From assembly GCA_900314925.1 (NCBI GenBank), contig OMXC01000015.1:62001-126000 (forward strand): DNA of 64,000 bases. The letters are read 5' to 3'. This DNA comes from an uncultured Bacteroidales bacterium. Lineage in GTDB: Bacteria > Bacteroidota > Bacteroidia > Bacteroidales > P3. The notes below the pieces were generated by a model, which saw only the letters and a list, made by a program, of their open reading frames with translations, was not told the DNA's origin and ran no database searches. The translations under genes and the position numbers were made by a program. Below, piece by piece: positions 11,893-21,266 of the stretch (its first letter is position 1; every line of letters starts with the position of its first letter).

Positions 11893-13248
11893 ATGAACAT
11901 TACAAGAGAGAAATTGAGCGATTTGGAACTCCGTATCAAGGTTGATATCGAGGAAAAAGACTACAACGAAAACGTAACGAAGGAGCTCAAAGACTACCAG
12001 AAGAAAGCCACCATCCCCGGCTTCCGCAAAGGCATGGCCCCCATGGGTCTCATACAGCGCATGTACAAGGCAGCCATCGTCGGCGACGCTGTGCAGAACA
12101 CCCTGAACACAAGCCTCTTCAAGTACATCGACGACGAGAAGCTCCACATCCTCGGCATGCCCATGAGCGACGACGAGAAGACCGGCGCCATAGACTTTGG
12201 CAAGCAGCAGGACTTCACCTTCTACTTCAACGTGGCCCTCGCACCCGAGTTCAGCATCGACTGGAGCAAGGTGGATGTGAAATACAACCAGATAAAGGTC
12301 ACCGCCAAAGACGTGGAAGCCGAGATAAACAACGCCGTCAACCGCTACGGCAAGTTCGAGACCCCCGAGACCGTCGGCAAAGGCGACATCATGTACGGCA
12401 AAGTCGTCGAGCTTGACAAGAAAGGCGCCGTCAAAGAAGGTGGCGTGAGCACCTTCGTGAGCCTCAACCTGCTCAACATCAAAGACGAAGAGATGCTACC
12501 CCTCTTCGAAGGCAAGAAAGCCGAAGACAAGATAGTCTTCAACATGGCCAAAGCCTTCCCCGTGGCCGACATCGAGCGCGCCCTCCACATGGACAACGCC
12601 ACCGCCAAGAAGTTCAAAGCCGACGTGGAGCTGACCCTCAGCGGCATCTCGCGCATCATCCCCCACGAAATCAATGACGAACTCTTCGAGATGGTCTTCC
12701 CCGGCCAGAAAATCAAAGACGCCGACGCCTTCAGCAAAGCCATGAAGAAAGAAATCGAGAAGGCCAACGGCGAACAGAGCGACTACCTCTTCGTCAATCA
12801 GGTGCGCAAAGCCCTCCTCGACCAGTTCACCGCCCCTCTGCCCGAAGACTTCCTGAAACGCTGGTTCGCAAGCCGCGGCGAGAAAGACATGACCCCCGAA
12901 AGCATCGAGGCCGACTGGCAGGAGAAATACGTCCCCTCGCTCAAGTGGGAGCTCATCGAGGCTAAGCTCGAAGAGATACAGCCCGTGGAGCCCACCAGCA
13001 ACCAGATAGTGGACTACATCAAAGACATACTGCGCCGCAACGACCAGAAGGTCGAGGGCGAGACAAAAGAGAAGACCGAGGAGCGCCTGGAGCAGGCCGC
13101 CCGCAGCATCGCCGCCGACCGCCAGAACACACGCCAGATTGTGGACCGCCTCTACGCCGACAACCTGGCCAAAATCTTCAAAGACCAGGTGAAACCCGAG
13201 GTCGAGAAGGTCTCCGCCAAAGAGTTTGGCGAGCGCGCAAAAGCTTAA
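11893..13248 (+). CDS. tig: Trigger factor (ribosome-associated chaperone/peptidyl-prolyl isomerase)
   Basis: A 451-residue trigger factor, normal length for Bacteroidetes. The N-terminal ribosome-binding domain has the signature loop GFRKGMAP (family GFRxGxxP), which docks near the tunnel exit. A divergent FKBP-like middle domain and a long helical, charged C-terminal cradle follow (DYIKDILRRNDQKVEGE... to AKEFGERAKA). It shields nascent chains in the cytoplasm. Twenty bases separate it from a secreted barrel gene, so the two downstream envelope genes may share its transcript. Confidence 0.95.
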   Translation: MNITREKLSDLELRIKVDIEEKDYNENVTKELKDYQKKATIPGFRKGMAPMGLIQRMYKAAIVGDAVQNTLNTSLFKYIDDEKLHILGMPMSDDEKTGAIDFGKQQDFTFYFNVALAPEFSIDWSKVDVKYNQIKVTAKDVEAEINNAVNRYGKFETPETVGKGDIMYGKVVELDKKGAVKEGGVSTFVSLNLLNIKDEEMLPLFEGKKAEDKIVFNMAKAFPVADIERALHMDNATAKKFKADVELTLSGISRIIPHEINDELFEMVFPGQKIKDADAFSKAMKKEIEKANGEQSDYLFVNQVRKALLDQFTAPLPEDFLKRWFASRGEKDMTPESIEADWQEKYVPSLKWELIEAKLEEIQPVEPTSNQIVDYIKDILRRNDQKVEGETKEKTEERLEQAARSIAADRQNTRQIVDRLYADNLAKIFKDQVKPEVEKVSAKEFGERAKA

Positions 13249-13268
13249 GACAAACAAACTGTTGTGAT

Positions 13269-14486
13269 ATGAAGAAGATAGCATTGACGCTGCTGCTTGC
13301 CCTCTGCTGTCTGGGCGCCGAAGCCCAGCCGGCAGTGATGCCGGGCTCACTCTATGCCTCGATCAACGCCGGCGGCTTCGCTTACAAGCACACCGGCGGC
13401 ATGAACATGGGCGCCCCGTCGTTCGGCGTGGAGATTGGCAGCTGGATAATGAAACCTCTGGCCTTCCAGTTGGCATACGAAGGAGCCCTGGCCCCGAGCT
13501 ACTACCAGCGCGAGGCGGGCGGCAATGCACTCTTCTCCTTCGTCAGCGCGGAGTTCAAGTGGGACTTCAACGCCACCTTCTTCCACGTATATAACAAGAC
13601 TATCCAGTACCCGCTGCCGGTATACCCGATGATAGGTCTCGGCCTCCTGATGCGCAACAAGATCGCCGTCAACGGCATCGAGCACCATGCCGACAACGAG
13701 TTCCACGCCATGCTCGGTCTGCAGTTCCCCGTGAGGCTCACCGACAGGCTCAGCGCCAAGCTTGACTACAAATGCTTCTTCCTGCCGCAGGGCTTCGACG
13801 GCTCCAAGGGCGACAACTACATGCACATGCTTGGCTTGGGCCTGCTGTGGCGCGCCACAGACGACCCCTACCACCGCAAAACAGCCTTTGAAGCCCGCAA
13901 CACCAGCGAAGACTGGTTCGTGGGCTACGGTGTCGGCGCCCTGTTCAACTCCTTCGAGTTTGAAGGATTCCTGGGCGACAATGCCAAGAACAAGCTGTGG
14001 AACATCACCGGCGACATGATGGTGGGCCGCAACTACAGCGACATCTGGACCATCCGCTTCGAGCTGTCTGGCTTCTTTGCACGCCACCGCTACAACGTCA
14101 AGACCGAGCAGCCTGGCAACTGGTACATCTTCAACATGCTGCACACCGACTTCATGGTCAATCTGGCCCACCTCTTCAGCTTCAAGCGCGGCGACCGCCT
14201 CAGCGTGCTGCCCTACCTTGGAGCCGGCCCCGTGTGGACCTACAAGCACCCCCTGTTCAATGTCGGAGCCGACTTCGGCCTGATGGCCCGCTACTACATA
14301 GACAACGCCGGCGACATCTTCTTCGACGCCAAATACATGATGGTGCCGCCGCGTGTCGCTGGCGGCTCCGGCCCTTCGGGCAACATCCTCGGTGTCGGTT
14401 ACCTGACGCTGACGGTCGGCTACATACACAATTTCGGACACTCCACAGTGCGCTACCGCATGCCTGTGAACCATTGCACCGACTAA
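13269..14486 (+). CDS. Outer-membrane protein with two similar beta-barrel halves (paralogue A)
   Basis: A 405-residue protein with a signal peptide (MKKIALTLLLALCCLGAEAQ). It appears internally duplicated: a strand pair YPMIGLGLL ... YKCFFLPQG in the first half matches LPYLGAGPV ... AKYMMVPPR in the second, and each half ends with a Gly/aromatic strand. That suggests two eight-stranded barrels or one large barrel made by duplication. The next gene encodes a clear paralogue of similar length and layout, ending with the same VGYIHNFGHS motif. No enzymatic motif is visible. A role as a porin or envelope structural protein is a guess. Confidence 0.75.
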   Translation: MKKIALTLLLALCCLGAEAQPAVMPGSLYASINAGGFAYKHTGGMNMGAPSFGVEIGSWIMKPLAFQLAYEGALAPSYYQREAGGNALFSFVSAEFKWDFNATFFHVYNKTIQYPLPVYPMIGLGLLMRNKIAVNGIEHHADNEFHAMLGLQFPVRLTDRLSAKLDYKCFFLPQGFDGSKGDNYMHMLGLGLLWRATDDPYHRKTAFEARNTSEDWFVGYGVGALFNSFEFEGFLGDNAKNKLWNITGDMMVGRNYSDIWTIRFELSGFFARHRYNVKTEQPGNWYIFNMLHTDFMVNLAHLFSFKRGDRLSVLPYLGAGPVWTYKHPLFNVGADFGLMARYYIDNAGDIFFDAKYMMVPPRVAGGSGPSGNILGVGYLTLTVGYIHNFGHSTVRYRMPVNHCTD

Positions 14487-14507
14487 CGCTCATTTAACAT
14501 CGACGTT

Positions 14508-15704
14508 ATGAAGAGAATAATCATATCATTACTGCTGATAACCGCATGCCTCACCGGGCGCGCCCAGATAGGCTCAGACTTCGGTGTCAACATGTTCATG
14601 AACATGGGCGGCGGTGTTAGCATGTACAAGAACAGCGACAGTCCGCTGCTTAACGGGTTCTCCGGCGGCATCAGCGTGGGCAAATGGATACTCAGCCCCC
14701 TGGCGGCGCGCATCACACTGGACTTTCAGACCCTCTCGAAGATAGAGGACATGGAGGAGAACGCCGCCTTCGCATCCACCGGCGTGGAGTTCCTTTGGGA
14801 TTTCACGTCCACATTCATGCGCATCCGCAACTGGCGCGTCAACGTCTACCCCATGATAGGCCTCGGCGTGTTCTTCAGGACGTCGCACGTCATTGACGGA
14901 CGGGTGCACGGCACCGACCGCGAGGTGCACGGCCTCCTCGGCCTGCACGTGCCCGTGCGCATCAGCGGTGGCTGGAGCGCCTTTGCGCAATACAAGTGCT
15001 ACTTCCTGCCCACACACAGCGTCGACGTCGACTACGCAGCGATGATGCACTCCATCACCGGCGGCTTCACCTACAACTTCACGGAGACCCCCTTCCACCG
15101 CCGCACAGAGCACGAGTCGCGCAGCACCGACGAAGACTGGTTCGCAGGCTTCGGCCTCGGCGCCAACTATTCGTCGTTCGACCTCTTCACCAACCCCAAC
15201 CACGGCGGGCTCGCCATGCTCGGCGTCACCCCGGAGATCATGTTCGGCCGCAACTTCAGCAACTTCTGGACCATCCGCTTCGAGGCCACCGGCCTTACGG
15301 CCCACGAGAAATACGACACCGTGCTCGGCGAGGCCGGCAAAGGCTACACCTTCACCATGGTGCACGCCGACCTGATGACCAACCTCAGCCACCTCTTCAA
15401 CTTCAAGCGCGGCGCCTACTGGAGCATCATGCCCTACCTCGGCGCCGGCGCCATCTGGCGCTACGACGACGTCAAGTTCGACATGGCCGCCGACTTCGGC
15501 CTGTTCCTCCGTCGCTATATCAGCCGCGAGGGCGACCTCTTCGTGGACCTCAAGTACATCATGATGGCGCCCCGCATAGGTGGCAGCGCAGGCCCTTCGG
15601 GCAGCATCTACGGCGTCGGCCTGCCGTCGATAACCGTGGGCTACATACACAACTTCGGCCACTCGTCGACGCGTTACCGCCAGCCTTACAACTGCGCCGA
15701 CTAA
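14508..15704 (+). CDS. Outer-membrane protein with two similar beta-barrel halves (paralogue B)
   Basis: A 398-residue paralogue of the upstream gene, 21 bases after it. It has a signal peptide (MKRIIISLLLITACLTGRAQ), then the same landmarks in the same order: YPMIGLGVF, YKCYFLPTH, DEDWFAGFGLGANY, NFWTIRFEA, MPYLGAGAIW, LKYIMMAPRIGG and VGYIHNFGHSSTRYRQP. Tandem duplication followed by divergence is the simple explanation. It ends at a strong bidirectional terminator shared with the convergent panB gene. Confidence 0.75.
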   Translation: MKRIIISLLLITACLTGRAQIGSDFGVNMFMNMGGGVSMYKNSDSPLLNGFSGGISVGKWILSPLAARITLDFQTLSKIEDMEENAAFASTGVEFLWDFTSTFMRIRNWRVNVYPMIGLGVFFRTSHVIDGRVHGTDREVHGLLGLHVPVRISGGWSAFAQYKCYFLPTHSVDVDYAAMMHSITGGFTYNFTETPFHRRTEHESRSTDEDWFAGFGLGANYSSFDLFTNPNHGGLAMLGVTPEIMFGRNFSNFWTIRFEATGLTAHEKYDTVLGEAGKGYTFTMVHADLMTNLSHLFNFKRGAYWSIMPYLGAGAIWRYDDVKFDMAADFGLFLRRYISREGDLFVDLKYIMMAPRIGGSAGPSGSIYGVGLPSITVGYIHNFGHSSTRYRQPYNCAD

Positions 15705-15710
15705 GACAGA

Positions 15711-15751
15711 CAAAAAGAAGCGGTGCCCATGGGGCACCGCTTCTTTTTTTA
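15711..15751. terminator. Bidirectional terminator between paralogue B and panB
   Basis: GAAGCGGTGCCC-atg-GGGCACCGCTTC is a perfect 12-bp stem with an A-run on its left and a T-run on its right, so it can stop transcripts from both converging genes. Confidence 0.9.
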
Positions 15752-15764
15752 TTGTCTCTCCAGC

Positions 15765-16583
15765 TCAGTACTGCTCCTTCTCGTTGGGGAAATCGCCGCT
15801 CTTCACGTCCTGTATGTAGTGGCGTATGGCGTTGGCGATATCCTCGCCGATGTTGCCGTAGGTGCGCAGGTAGCGCGGCTGGAACTGGCGTGTGATGCCC
15901 AGCATGTCCTGCAGCACGAGCACCTGCCCGTCGGTGGCGCCGCCGGCGCCGATGCCTATCGTGGGTATTTTCAGCTCCGAAGTGACCTCGTCGGCCAGCT
16001 TGGCCGGAATCTTCTCGAGCACTATGGCGAAGCAGCCCGTCTCCTGCAGCAGCAGGGCATCCTTCTTCAGGCGGTCGGCCTCCTCCTGCTCGGTGGCGCG
16101 CACGGCGTATGTGCCGAACTTGTTGATGCTCTGCGGCGTGAGTCCGAGATGCCCCATGACGGGGATGCCGGCCGAAAGGATGCGCTGTATGCTCTCCAGG
16201 ATCTCCTCGCCGCCCTCCATCTTAATGGCGTCGGCGCCGGTTTCCTTCATGATGCGTATGGCGCTGGCCAGGGCCTGCTTGGAGTTGCCCTGGTAGGTGC
16301 CGAAGGGCATGTCGACCACCACCAGGGCGCGCTTGATGGCACGCACCACGCTGGTGGCGTAGACGATCATCTCGTCGAGGGTGATGGGGAGGGTGGTCTT
16401 ATGGCCTTCCATGACGTTGGCGGCGCTGTCGCCCACCAGCACCACGTCTATCTTGGTGCTCTCGAGCAGCGAAGCCATCGAGTAGTCATAGGCCGTCAGC
16501 ATGGCAATCTTCTCGCCATGCAGCTTCATGTTCTGCAACACACGCGTCGTGACCTTGGTCACGTCAGTCTGTAAATAAGCCAT
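15765..16583 (-). CDS. panB: 3-methyl-2-oxobutanoate hydroxymethyltransferase
   Basis: A 272-residue PanB, the first committed enzyme of pantothenate (CoA) synthesis. It transfers a hydroxymethyl group from 5,10-methylene-THF to alpha-ketoisovalerate. [43 protein letters not shown] and GHLGLTPQS are present in family order, including the Mg-binding Asp residues of VGDS and VVDMP. A poorly conserved tail follows (FPNEKEQY). The gene starts four bases after the stop of an upstream secreted-protein gene, so the two are probably co-transcribed. Confidence 0.95.
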   Translation of the reverse strand: MAYLQTDVTKVTTRVLQNMKLHGEKIAMLTAYDYSMASLLESTKIDVVLVGDSAANVMEGHKTTLPITLDEMIVYATSVVRAIKRALVVVDMPFGTYQGNSKQALASAIRIMKETGADAIKMEGGEEILESIQRILSAGIPVMGHLGLTPQSINKFGTYAVRATEQEEADRLKKDALLLQETGCFAIVLEKIPAKLADEVTSELKIPTIGIGAGGATDGQVLVLQDMLGITRQFQPRYLRTYGNIGEDIANAIRHYIQDVKSGDFPNEKEQY

Positions 16584-16587
16584 TGTA

Positions 16588-17883
16588 TCAGTCTATTATC
16601 TCTTCAGGATTGATTTTCTTGTCGCTGGAGGTCTCCGGCAGTTCCTCCTCCTCCTGTTCGGGCACCACGCGGAACAGCTCCATGAGGTGTTTCTTGAGCT
16701 CATACTGTCCGCCCTTGCCCACACGGTAGGCCACCCAGTAGCGGTCGCCGACCTTGAAAGCTGCGGCCTCGGTGGGGCCGTCGACGCTGTAGAAATACCT
16801 GCCGAGCTCGCCCTCCTGTATGCGCTTGCCGACATAAATGGTGTCGAACTGCGTCGCGTTGATGGGAGCCTGCAGCATCAGCTCCGCCCGTCCCGGGAGC
16901 TTGCGCGTGGGCAGCTGCCGGTATTCCTCGCCGCGCTTCCCCTTCACCTTGGCAAAGAACTTGAGCTTGGCGGCCACCTGCTCGGGAGTGGCGGGTATGC
17001 GCACAAAGATGCTGTCCTTCTGCGGCTGCGTGCAGCTGTCTATAGCCTGCGCCCAGTTGCTCTTGATGACGATATATCCGGCCTGCACTATCAGCTGCTT
17101 GCGGTGAGGCACAAGGGAATACTGCTCCACCACCTTGCGGTAGTCGAGGTGGTCTTCGACCGTTATTTCAAGTCCCGAAGGGCAGGTGTCCTTGGTGTTG
17201 TCCACGGCGCGCACCGACCCTTTGGCCAGCGACAGCGAGGCGTAGTAGCCGCGCACGATGCTGTCCTCGGCGGGCACATAGCAGCCGCGGGCCGTGCCCA
17301 CACACTCGTCGGGGTCGTTGCGGAAGGTGACGAGGACACAGTTCTGCAGCGCTATGCTCTTGTTCAGCAGCCGGCGGCTCTCAGGCAGCTCGGCGGCGTT
17401 GTAGACCGCCGTGGCCACCGGCACCTCGAAGCGCAGCGTCTCCACGGTGTCGCCCATGCAGGAGCAGTGGATATTGTTGCGCGCCACACGCACGGGGAAC
17501 CGCTGGCCGCCGCGCATGGCGAAGTAGCGGTAAACGCCGTCGACGCGCTCCTTGCCGAGGGCCTCGTTGCCGTCGCCGTAGGCCTCCACGGCCATGGTGT
17601 AGTACATCGGGTTGTCGACATCGAAAGCTATGCGGTAGGCCGAGTCGAGCAAGTCGAGGTCGCTGACGCTGTAGGTCGGCGCCGAGCCCTCGTAGCATAG
17701 CAGCAGGTAGAACACCTCGGGGTTGTGCAGAGCCTTCTGCATGTTGCGCACAGGCCCTTTGGCCGGCACATAGAGGCCCGTCTGCGCCACCGCACAAGGT
17801 GCCGCCACAGCCGCCATGACTGCCACAACAAGCGCCACAGCCTTATTTCTCAGTCTATTAACTCCGTTGCCAGACATATCCAT
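16588..17883 (-). CDS. Secreted protein of unknown function
   Basis: A 431-residue protein with a signal peptide ([22 protein letters not shown]). The ATG at 17883 (MDMSGNGVN) was preferred over an open frame extending 20 codons further into AT-rich promoter sequence; 17877 is equally possible. The mature part has several cysteines ([22 protein letters not shown]) and a Glu-rich C-terminus ([16 protein letters not shown]). I recognise no domain. It is upstream of and almost abutting panB, though nothing links the functions. Its own promoter is at 17902-17909. Confidence 0.7.
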   Translation of the reverse strand: MDMSGNGVNRLRNKAVALVVAVMAAVAAPCAVAQTGLYVPAKGPVRNMQKALHNPEVFYLLLCYEGSAPTYSVSDLDLLDSAYRIAFDVDNPMYYTMAVEAYGDGNEALGKERVDGVYRYFAMRGGQRFPVRVARNNIHCSCMGDTVETLRFEVPVATAVYNAAELPESRRLLNKSIALQNCVLVTFRNDPDECVGTARGCYVPAEDSIVRGYYASLSLAKGSVRAVDNTKDTCPSGLEITVEDHLDYRKVVEQYSLVPHRKQLIVQAGYIVIKSNWAQAIDSCTQPQKDSIFVRIPATPEQVAAKLKFFAKVKGKRGEEYRQLPTRKLPGRAELMLQAPINATQFDTIYVGKRIQEGELGRYFYSVDGPTEAAAFKVGDRYWVAYRVGKGGQYELKKHLMELFRVVPEQEEEELPETSSDKKINPEEIID

Positions 17884-17901
17884 GCCCTCACAATCAAGAT
17901 G

Positions 17902-17909
17902 CAAATGTA
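17902..17909 (-). promoter_or_regulatory. Promoter -7 element for the secreted-protein/panB pair
   Basis: Read on the minus strand this is TACATTTG (TAnnTTTG), about 20 bases before the ATG at 17883. Confidence 0.55.
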
Positions 17910-17967
17910 CACAAAAAAAACAATATAGAGCCAAAAAGCTCAAAAAAAAGCCCCCGACAGCACCTCT

Positions 17968-18082
17968 CCCCTACGGCTCCGGTACGGACCCGGTACGGCC
18001 GTTCTTCAGTAGTTCTTCAGTAGTTCTTCAGTGCGGCACTGAAGAACTACTGAAGAACTACTGAAGAAATGCCGTAGGGACC
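17968..18082. repeat. GC repeat family member with a perfect 33-bp palindrome
   Basis: Left flank CCCCTACGG and right flank GCCGTAGGGA enclose two perfect 33-base inverted arms (18002-18034 and 18036-18068) separated by one base. Each arm contains three tandem TTCTTCAGT-type units. CGGCCGTTCTTCAGT is shared exactly with the copy at 46.9 kb. The element lies in the divergent promoter region between the secreted-protein gene and kce. Confidence 0.9.
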
Positions 18083-18101
18083 GCGTATGGGATTTATTTT
18101 G

Positions 18102-18109
18102 TATCTTTG
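18102..18109 (+). promoter_or_regulatory. Promoter -7 element for kce
   Basis: TATCTTTG (TAnnTTTG) lies 51 bases before the kce ATG and only 20 bases after the palindromic repeat, so the repeat occupies the -33 side of this promoter. Confidence 0.6.
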
Positions 18110-18159
18110 CAGTTTTGAAAGCAACGCTTTGAACAAGTAACAATCAATAAATAAACAAC

Positions 18160-19032
18160 ATGGAGAAACTGATAATCACCGCCGCCATCTGCGGCGCGGA
18201 AGTAACGAAAGAGCAGAACCCCAATGTGCCCTACACTGTTGAAGAGATAGTGCGCGAGGCCAAGAGCGCCGTCGACGCCGGCGCCGCCATCGTGCACCTG
18301 CACGTGCGCGAGGACGACGGCACGCCGACGCAGAGCCATGTGCGCTTCCAGGAGTGCACGGAGGCCATCCTGAAGGAGTGCCCCAACGTGATCCTGATAC
18401 CGAGCACCGGCGGCGCCGTGGGCATGACCCCGGACGAGCGCCTGGACAGCACCAACACCACGCCGACGCCCGAGATGGCGACGCTTGACTGCGGCACCTG
18501 CAACTTCGGCGACGACATCTTCGACAACACGATGCCCACCATGCGCGCCTTCGGCAAACGCATGATAGAGAAGGGCATCAAGCCCGAGTATGAGTGCTTC
18601 GAGATGGGCCACTTGGAGACCATCGTGCACATGGCCAAGAAGGGCCAGGTGCCGAGCGCCTTCGGCGTGGCGGGTCCCGACGGCAAGCCGCTGCCCTTGG
18701 TGCCCATGCAGTTCAACTTCGTGCTCGGCGTGCTGGGCTGCGCCTCGGCCACGGTGGACAACCTGGTGTGGATGGTGAAGAACATACCCGCCGGCAGCAC
18801 ATGGACGGCCACCGGCATAGGCCGCAACGCCTTCACGCTGGCGGCTCCCGCCATAGTGATGGGCGGCAACGTGCGCGTGGGCTTCGAGGACAACCTCTAC
18901 CTGGAGCGCGGCGTGCTGGCCAAGAGCAACGGCGAGCTGGTCGACAAGGTGGTGCGCATGGCCAAGATGCTGGGCCGCCAGGTGGCCACGAGCGACGAGG
19001 CCCGCGAGATACTGAGCCTCCGCAAGAGATAA
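18160..19032 (+). CDS. kce: 3-keto-5-aminohexanoate cleavage enzyme (BKACE family)
   Basis: A 290-residue BKACE-family enzyme. In lysine fermentation Kce condenses 3-keto-5-aminohexanoate with acetyl-CoA, giving acetoacetate and 3-aminobutyryl-CoA. The zinc-binding histidines are His46 and His48 in IVHLHVRED; the numbering coincides with that of the characterised Cloacimonas Kce. The conserved Glu is in VGFEDNLYL, and PSTGG and FGVAGPDG are further signatures. BKACE members vary in substrate, but the kamDE genes 12 kb away make the Kce assignment likely. A peptidylarginine-deiminase-like gene follows 29 bases later. Confidence 0.88.
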   Translation: MEKLIITAAICGAEVTKEQNPNVPYTVEEIVREAKSAVDAGAAIVHLHVREDDGTPTQSHVRFQECTEAILKECPNVILIPSTGGAVGMTPDERLDSTNTTPTPEMATLDCGTCNFGDDIFDNTMPTMRAFGKRMIEKGIKPEYECFEMGHLETIVHMAKKGQVPSAFGVAGPDGKPLPLVPMQFNFVLGVLGCASATVDNLVWMVKNIPAGSTWTATGIGRNAFTLAAPAIVMGGNVRVGFEDNLYLERGVLAKSNGELVDKVVRMAKMLGRQVATSDEAREILSLRKR

Positions 19033-19061
19033 ACAACAGAGACAAAGAACACACGACAAAG

Positions 19062-21266
19062 ATGAAGAAAATCATTACACTGTCGCTGACGGCGCTGCTC
19101 TGCGTTGCCGCAGCGGCACAGACCGACAACAAACTGAGCCGTGAGCACATGAACAAGCTCGCCGCCCGCGCCGAGATGCAGAAGCAGCAGCGTATGCGCC
19201 AGGCCCCGAAGCTGGACGCCTCCAAGTTCATGCACGACGGCAGCGCCACGCTGCAGATGCCTGCCCCCAAGGGCGCCAAGGCGGCTGGCGACACCGTGTG
19301 GGCCTCGCAGATGCCCGAACAGCGCTGGTTCCCCGGCGAGTGGGAGGAGGTGCAGGCCATCGTCGTCACCTGGCCCTACACCGTCTACCCCGCAGGCCAT
19401 GTAGGCGACGACAACTACGCGGCCGACATGTACGTGCCGGGCTACGGCGCACAGTACCAATACAACAGCAGCAACCCCTACAACCCCTGGACCTACATCG
19501 GCTGGGGTCCCGTGGTGGGCGTGCCCGACACGACGGACTATGCCGACCAGATTGCCTACTACCGCCAGTTCCTCAACTACCCGCAGTATGCCAGCCAGGC
19601 TCAGGAGTACATCGACTACCTCCAGGGCCAGTGGGACTTCCGCAATGTGTTTGTCAACCTCATCGACGCCATACAGCACGGCACGAAGGTGTGGATCACC
19701 GTGCAGCAGCTGTCGGACAGCACGCTCATCAAAGACGTGATGGCCGCCGAGGGCAAGCCGCTGACCGACTACCGCTTCATCGAGAACTACACCGACGCCT
19801 TCTGGTATCGCGACTGCGGCCCCATCTGCTTCTACTACGGCCCGCAGGACAGCGTGGCGATGCTGAACTTCGAGTACAGCGGCCGCGCCTGCGACGACCT
19901 GCTGCCCGACTCCATCAGCAGCCAGACGGGCATACCCAACTTCACCACGAGCATCGAGTGGGAAGGCGGCAACTGCATGGTGGACGGCGTGGGCAACCTC
20001 TTCACGAGCGACGCCACCTATGACGAGAACGCCGACACCGTGGGGCAGACCTACTACACTGGCAACGTGAACAACCCCGTGGCCTACCGCTACAAGGCCC
20101 CGCTGACGAGCGCCCAGGTGCTCGACTCGATGAACCGCATGATGGGCAACACCCGCGTGCTGCCGCGCTTCCGCTACGACGGCGGCACGGGCCATGTGGA
20201 CCTCTACGCCGACATGCTGGACGAGAACCGCTTTGTCTTCTCGAAGTTCCCCTCGCAGTACAGCGCATGGTACGACTACACCGTTGCCGCGCGCAACATC
20301 GACAGCCTGACGAGCTGGCAGAGCTTCGCCGGGGTGAACTACACCAACGCCTACATACCCTTCCCGCGCAAGGACGACGGCAGCTACTTCAGCAGCCAGA
20401 ACGAGTACAACGGCACGCAGAGCACCCAGGGCTACACCCGCAGCTACAGCAACCACACCTTCATCAACGACATCATCGTGCAGCCCTGCTTCTCGGAGGT
20501 GGTCAACGGCGAGCCCACGGCCTCGTGGGACCGCGCCAACATGGACAGCCTGCGCGCAGCCTATCCGGGCTACACCTTCTACCCCATCGACATACGCTCC
20601 TTCGACGGCTACGGCGGAGCCATCCACTGCATCACCAAGCAGATACCCGCCGAGAGCCCCATACGCATACTGCACAGCCCCATCACGGGCCCCCAGGGCG
20701 ACACCTACAACAGCCAGGACGCCACCCTCAGCGCCCGCATCACCAACAACACCGGCATAGCGCAGGCACAGGTGGTGTACCGCGTTGACGGCGGCGAGTG
20801 GCAGACGGTGGCCATGACCGCCGGCGCCGACAGCATGTACAGCGCCGCCCTGCCCACCACCACCTTCGGCAGCGAGGGCGTGAACGTGGAGTACTACATC
20901 AGCGCCACCAGCAACGGCGGCAAGACTATCACCAAGCCCTTCACGGCAGCCCACGGCGCTTACTTCTGCTTCGGCACCAACGGCCAGCTCAGCATCGCCG
21001 ACGCCAACAGCACCGAGGAGCGCTTCGGCCAGTTCTTCCCCAACCCCGCCACCGAGAAGGCCAGCATGGTCATCGACATGCAGGGCGGCAAGAACTACAG
21101 CGTGAACATCTACGACCTCAGCGGCCGCGAGGTGCACGCCAGCAGGCTGCAGGCCGAGGGCACGATAGTGTACAGCGTCAACGCCGACCGCATGGCCAGC
21201 GGACAGTACACCGTGGTGTTCAGCAACGGCAGCGAGCGCGTGGTGCGCAAGCTAATCGTGAAGTAA
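19062..21266 (+). CDS. Secreted peptidylarginine-deiminase-like protein with T9SS type A sorting domain
   Basis: A 734-residue protein: signal peptide (MKKIITLSLTALLCVAAAAQ), a short helical linker, an agmatine-deiminase/PPAD-type guanidine-modifying domain (about 80-540), an Ig-like domain and a C-terminal type A T9SS signal (FFPNPATEK ... VVRKLIVK). The catalytic set is visible: Asp251 in YRDCGP, EGGN, His378/Asp380 in GTGHVD, and Cys523 in GGAIHCITKQ. The layout is like Porphyromonas gingivalis PPAD, which citrullinates C-terminal arginines of peptides and releases ammonia. The substrate could instead be free agmatine or arginine. Its last 15 bases overlap the convergent glycosyltransferase gene. 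Confidence 0.87.
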   Translation: MKKIITLSLTALLCVAAAAQTDNKLSREHMNKLAARAEMQKQQRMRQAPKLDASKFMHDGSATLQMPAPKGAKAAGDTVWASQMPEQRWFPGEWEEVQAIVVTWPYTVYPAGHVGDDNYAADMYVPGYGAQYQYNSSNPYNPWTYIGWGPVVGVPDTTDYADQIAYYRQFLNYPQYASQAQEYIDYLQGQWDFRNVFVNLIDAIQHGTKVWITVQQLSDSTLIKDVMAAEGKPLTDYRFIENYTDAFWYRDCGPICFYYGPQDSVAMLNFEYSGRACDDLLPDSISSQTGIPNFTTSIEWEGGNCMVDGVGNLFTSDATYDENADTVGQTYYTGNVNNPVAYRYKAPLTSAQVLDSMNRMMGNTRVLPRFRYDGGTGHVDLYADMLDENRFVFSKFPSQYSAWYDYTVAARNIDSLTSWQSFAGVNYTNAYIPFPRKDDGSYFSSQNEYNGTQSTQGYTRSYSNHTFINDIIVQPCFSEVVNGEPTASWDRANMDSLRAAYPGYTFYPIDIRSFDGYGGAIHCITKQIPAESPIRILHSPITGPQGDTYNSQDATLSARITNNTGIAQAQVVYRVDGGEWQTVAMTAGADSMYSAALPTTTFGSEGVNVEYYISATSNGGKTITKPFTAAHGAYFCFGTNGQLSIADANSTEERFGQFFPNPATEKASMVIDMQGGKNYSVNIYDLSGREVHASRLQAEGTIVYSVNADRMASGQYTVVFSNGSERVVRKLIVK

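Noticed and set aside
18002..18068. Repeated TTCTTCAGT blocks resembling a small CRISPR array
   Set aside because: The units are inverted around a centre with no distinct spacers and no cas genes nearby; it is a palindrome.
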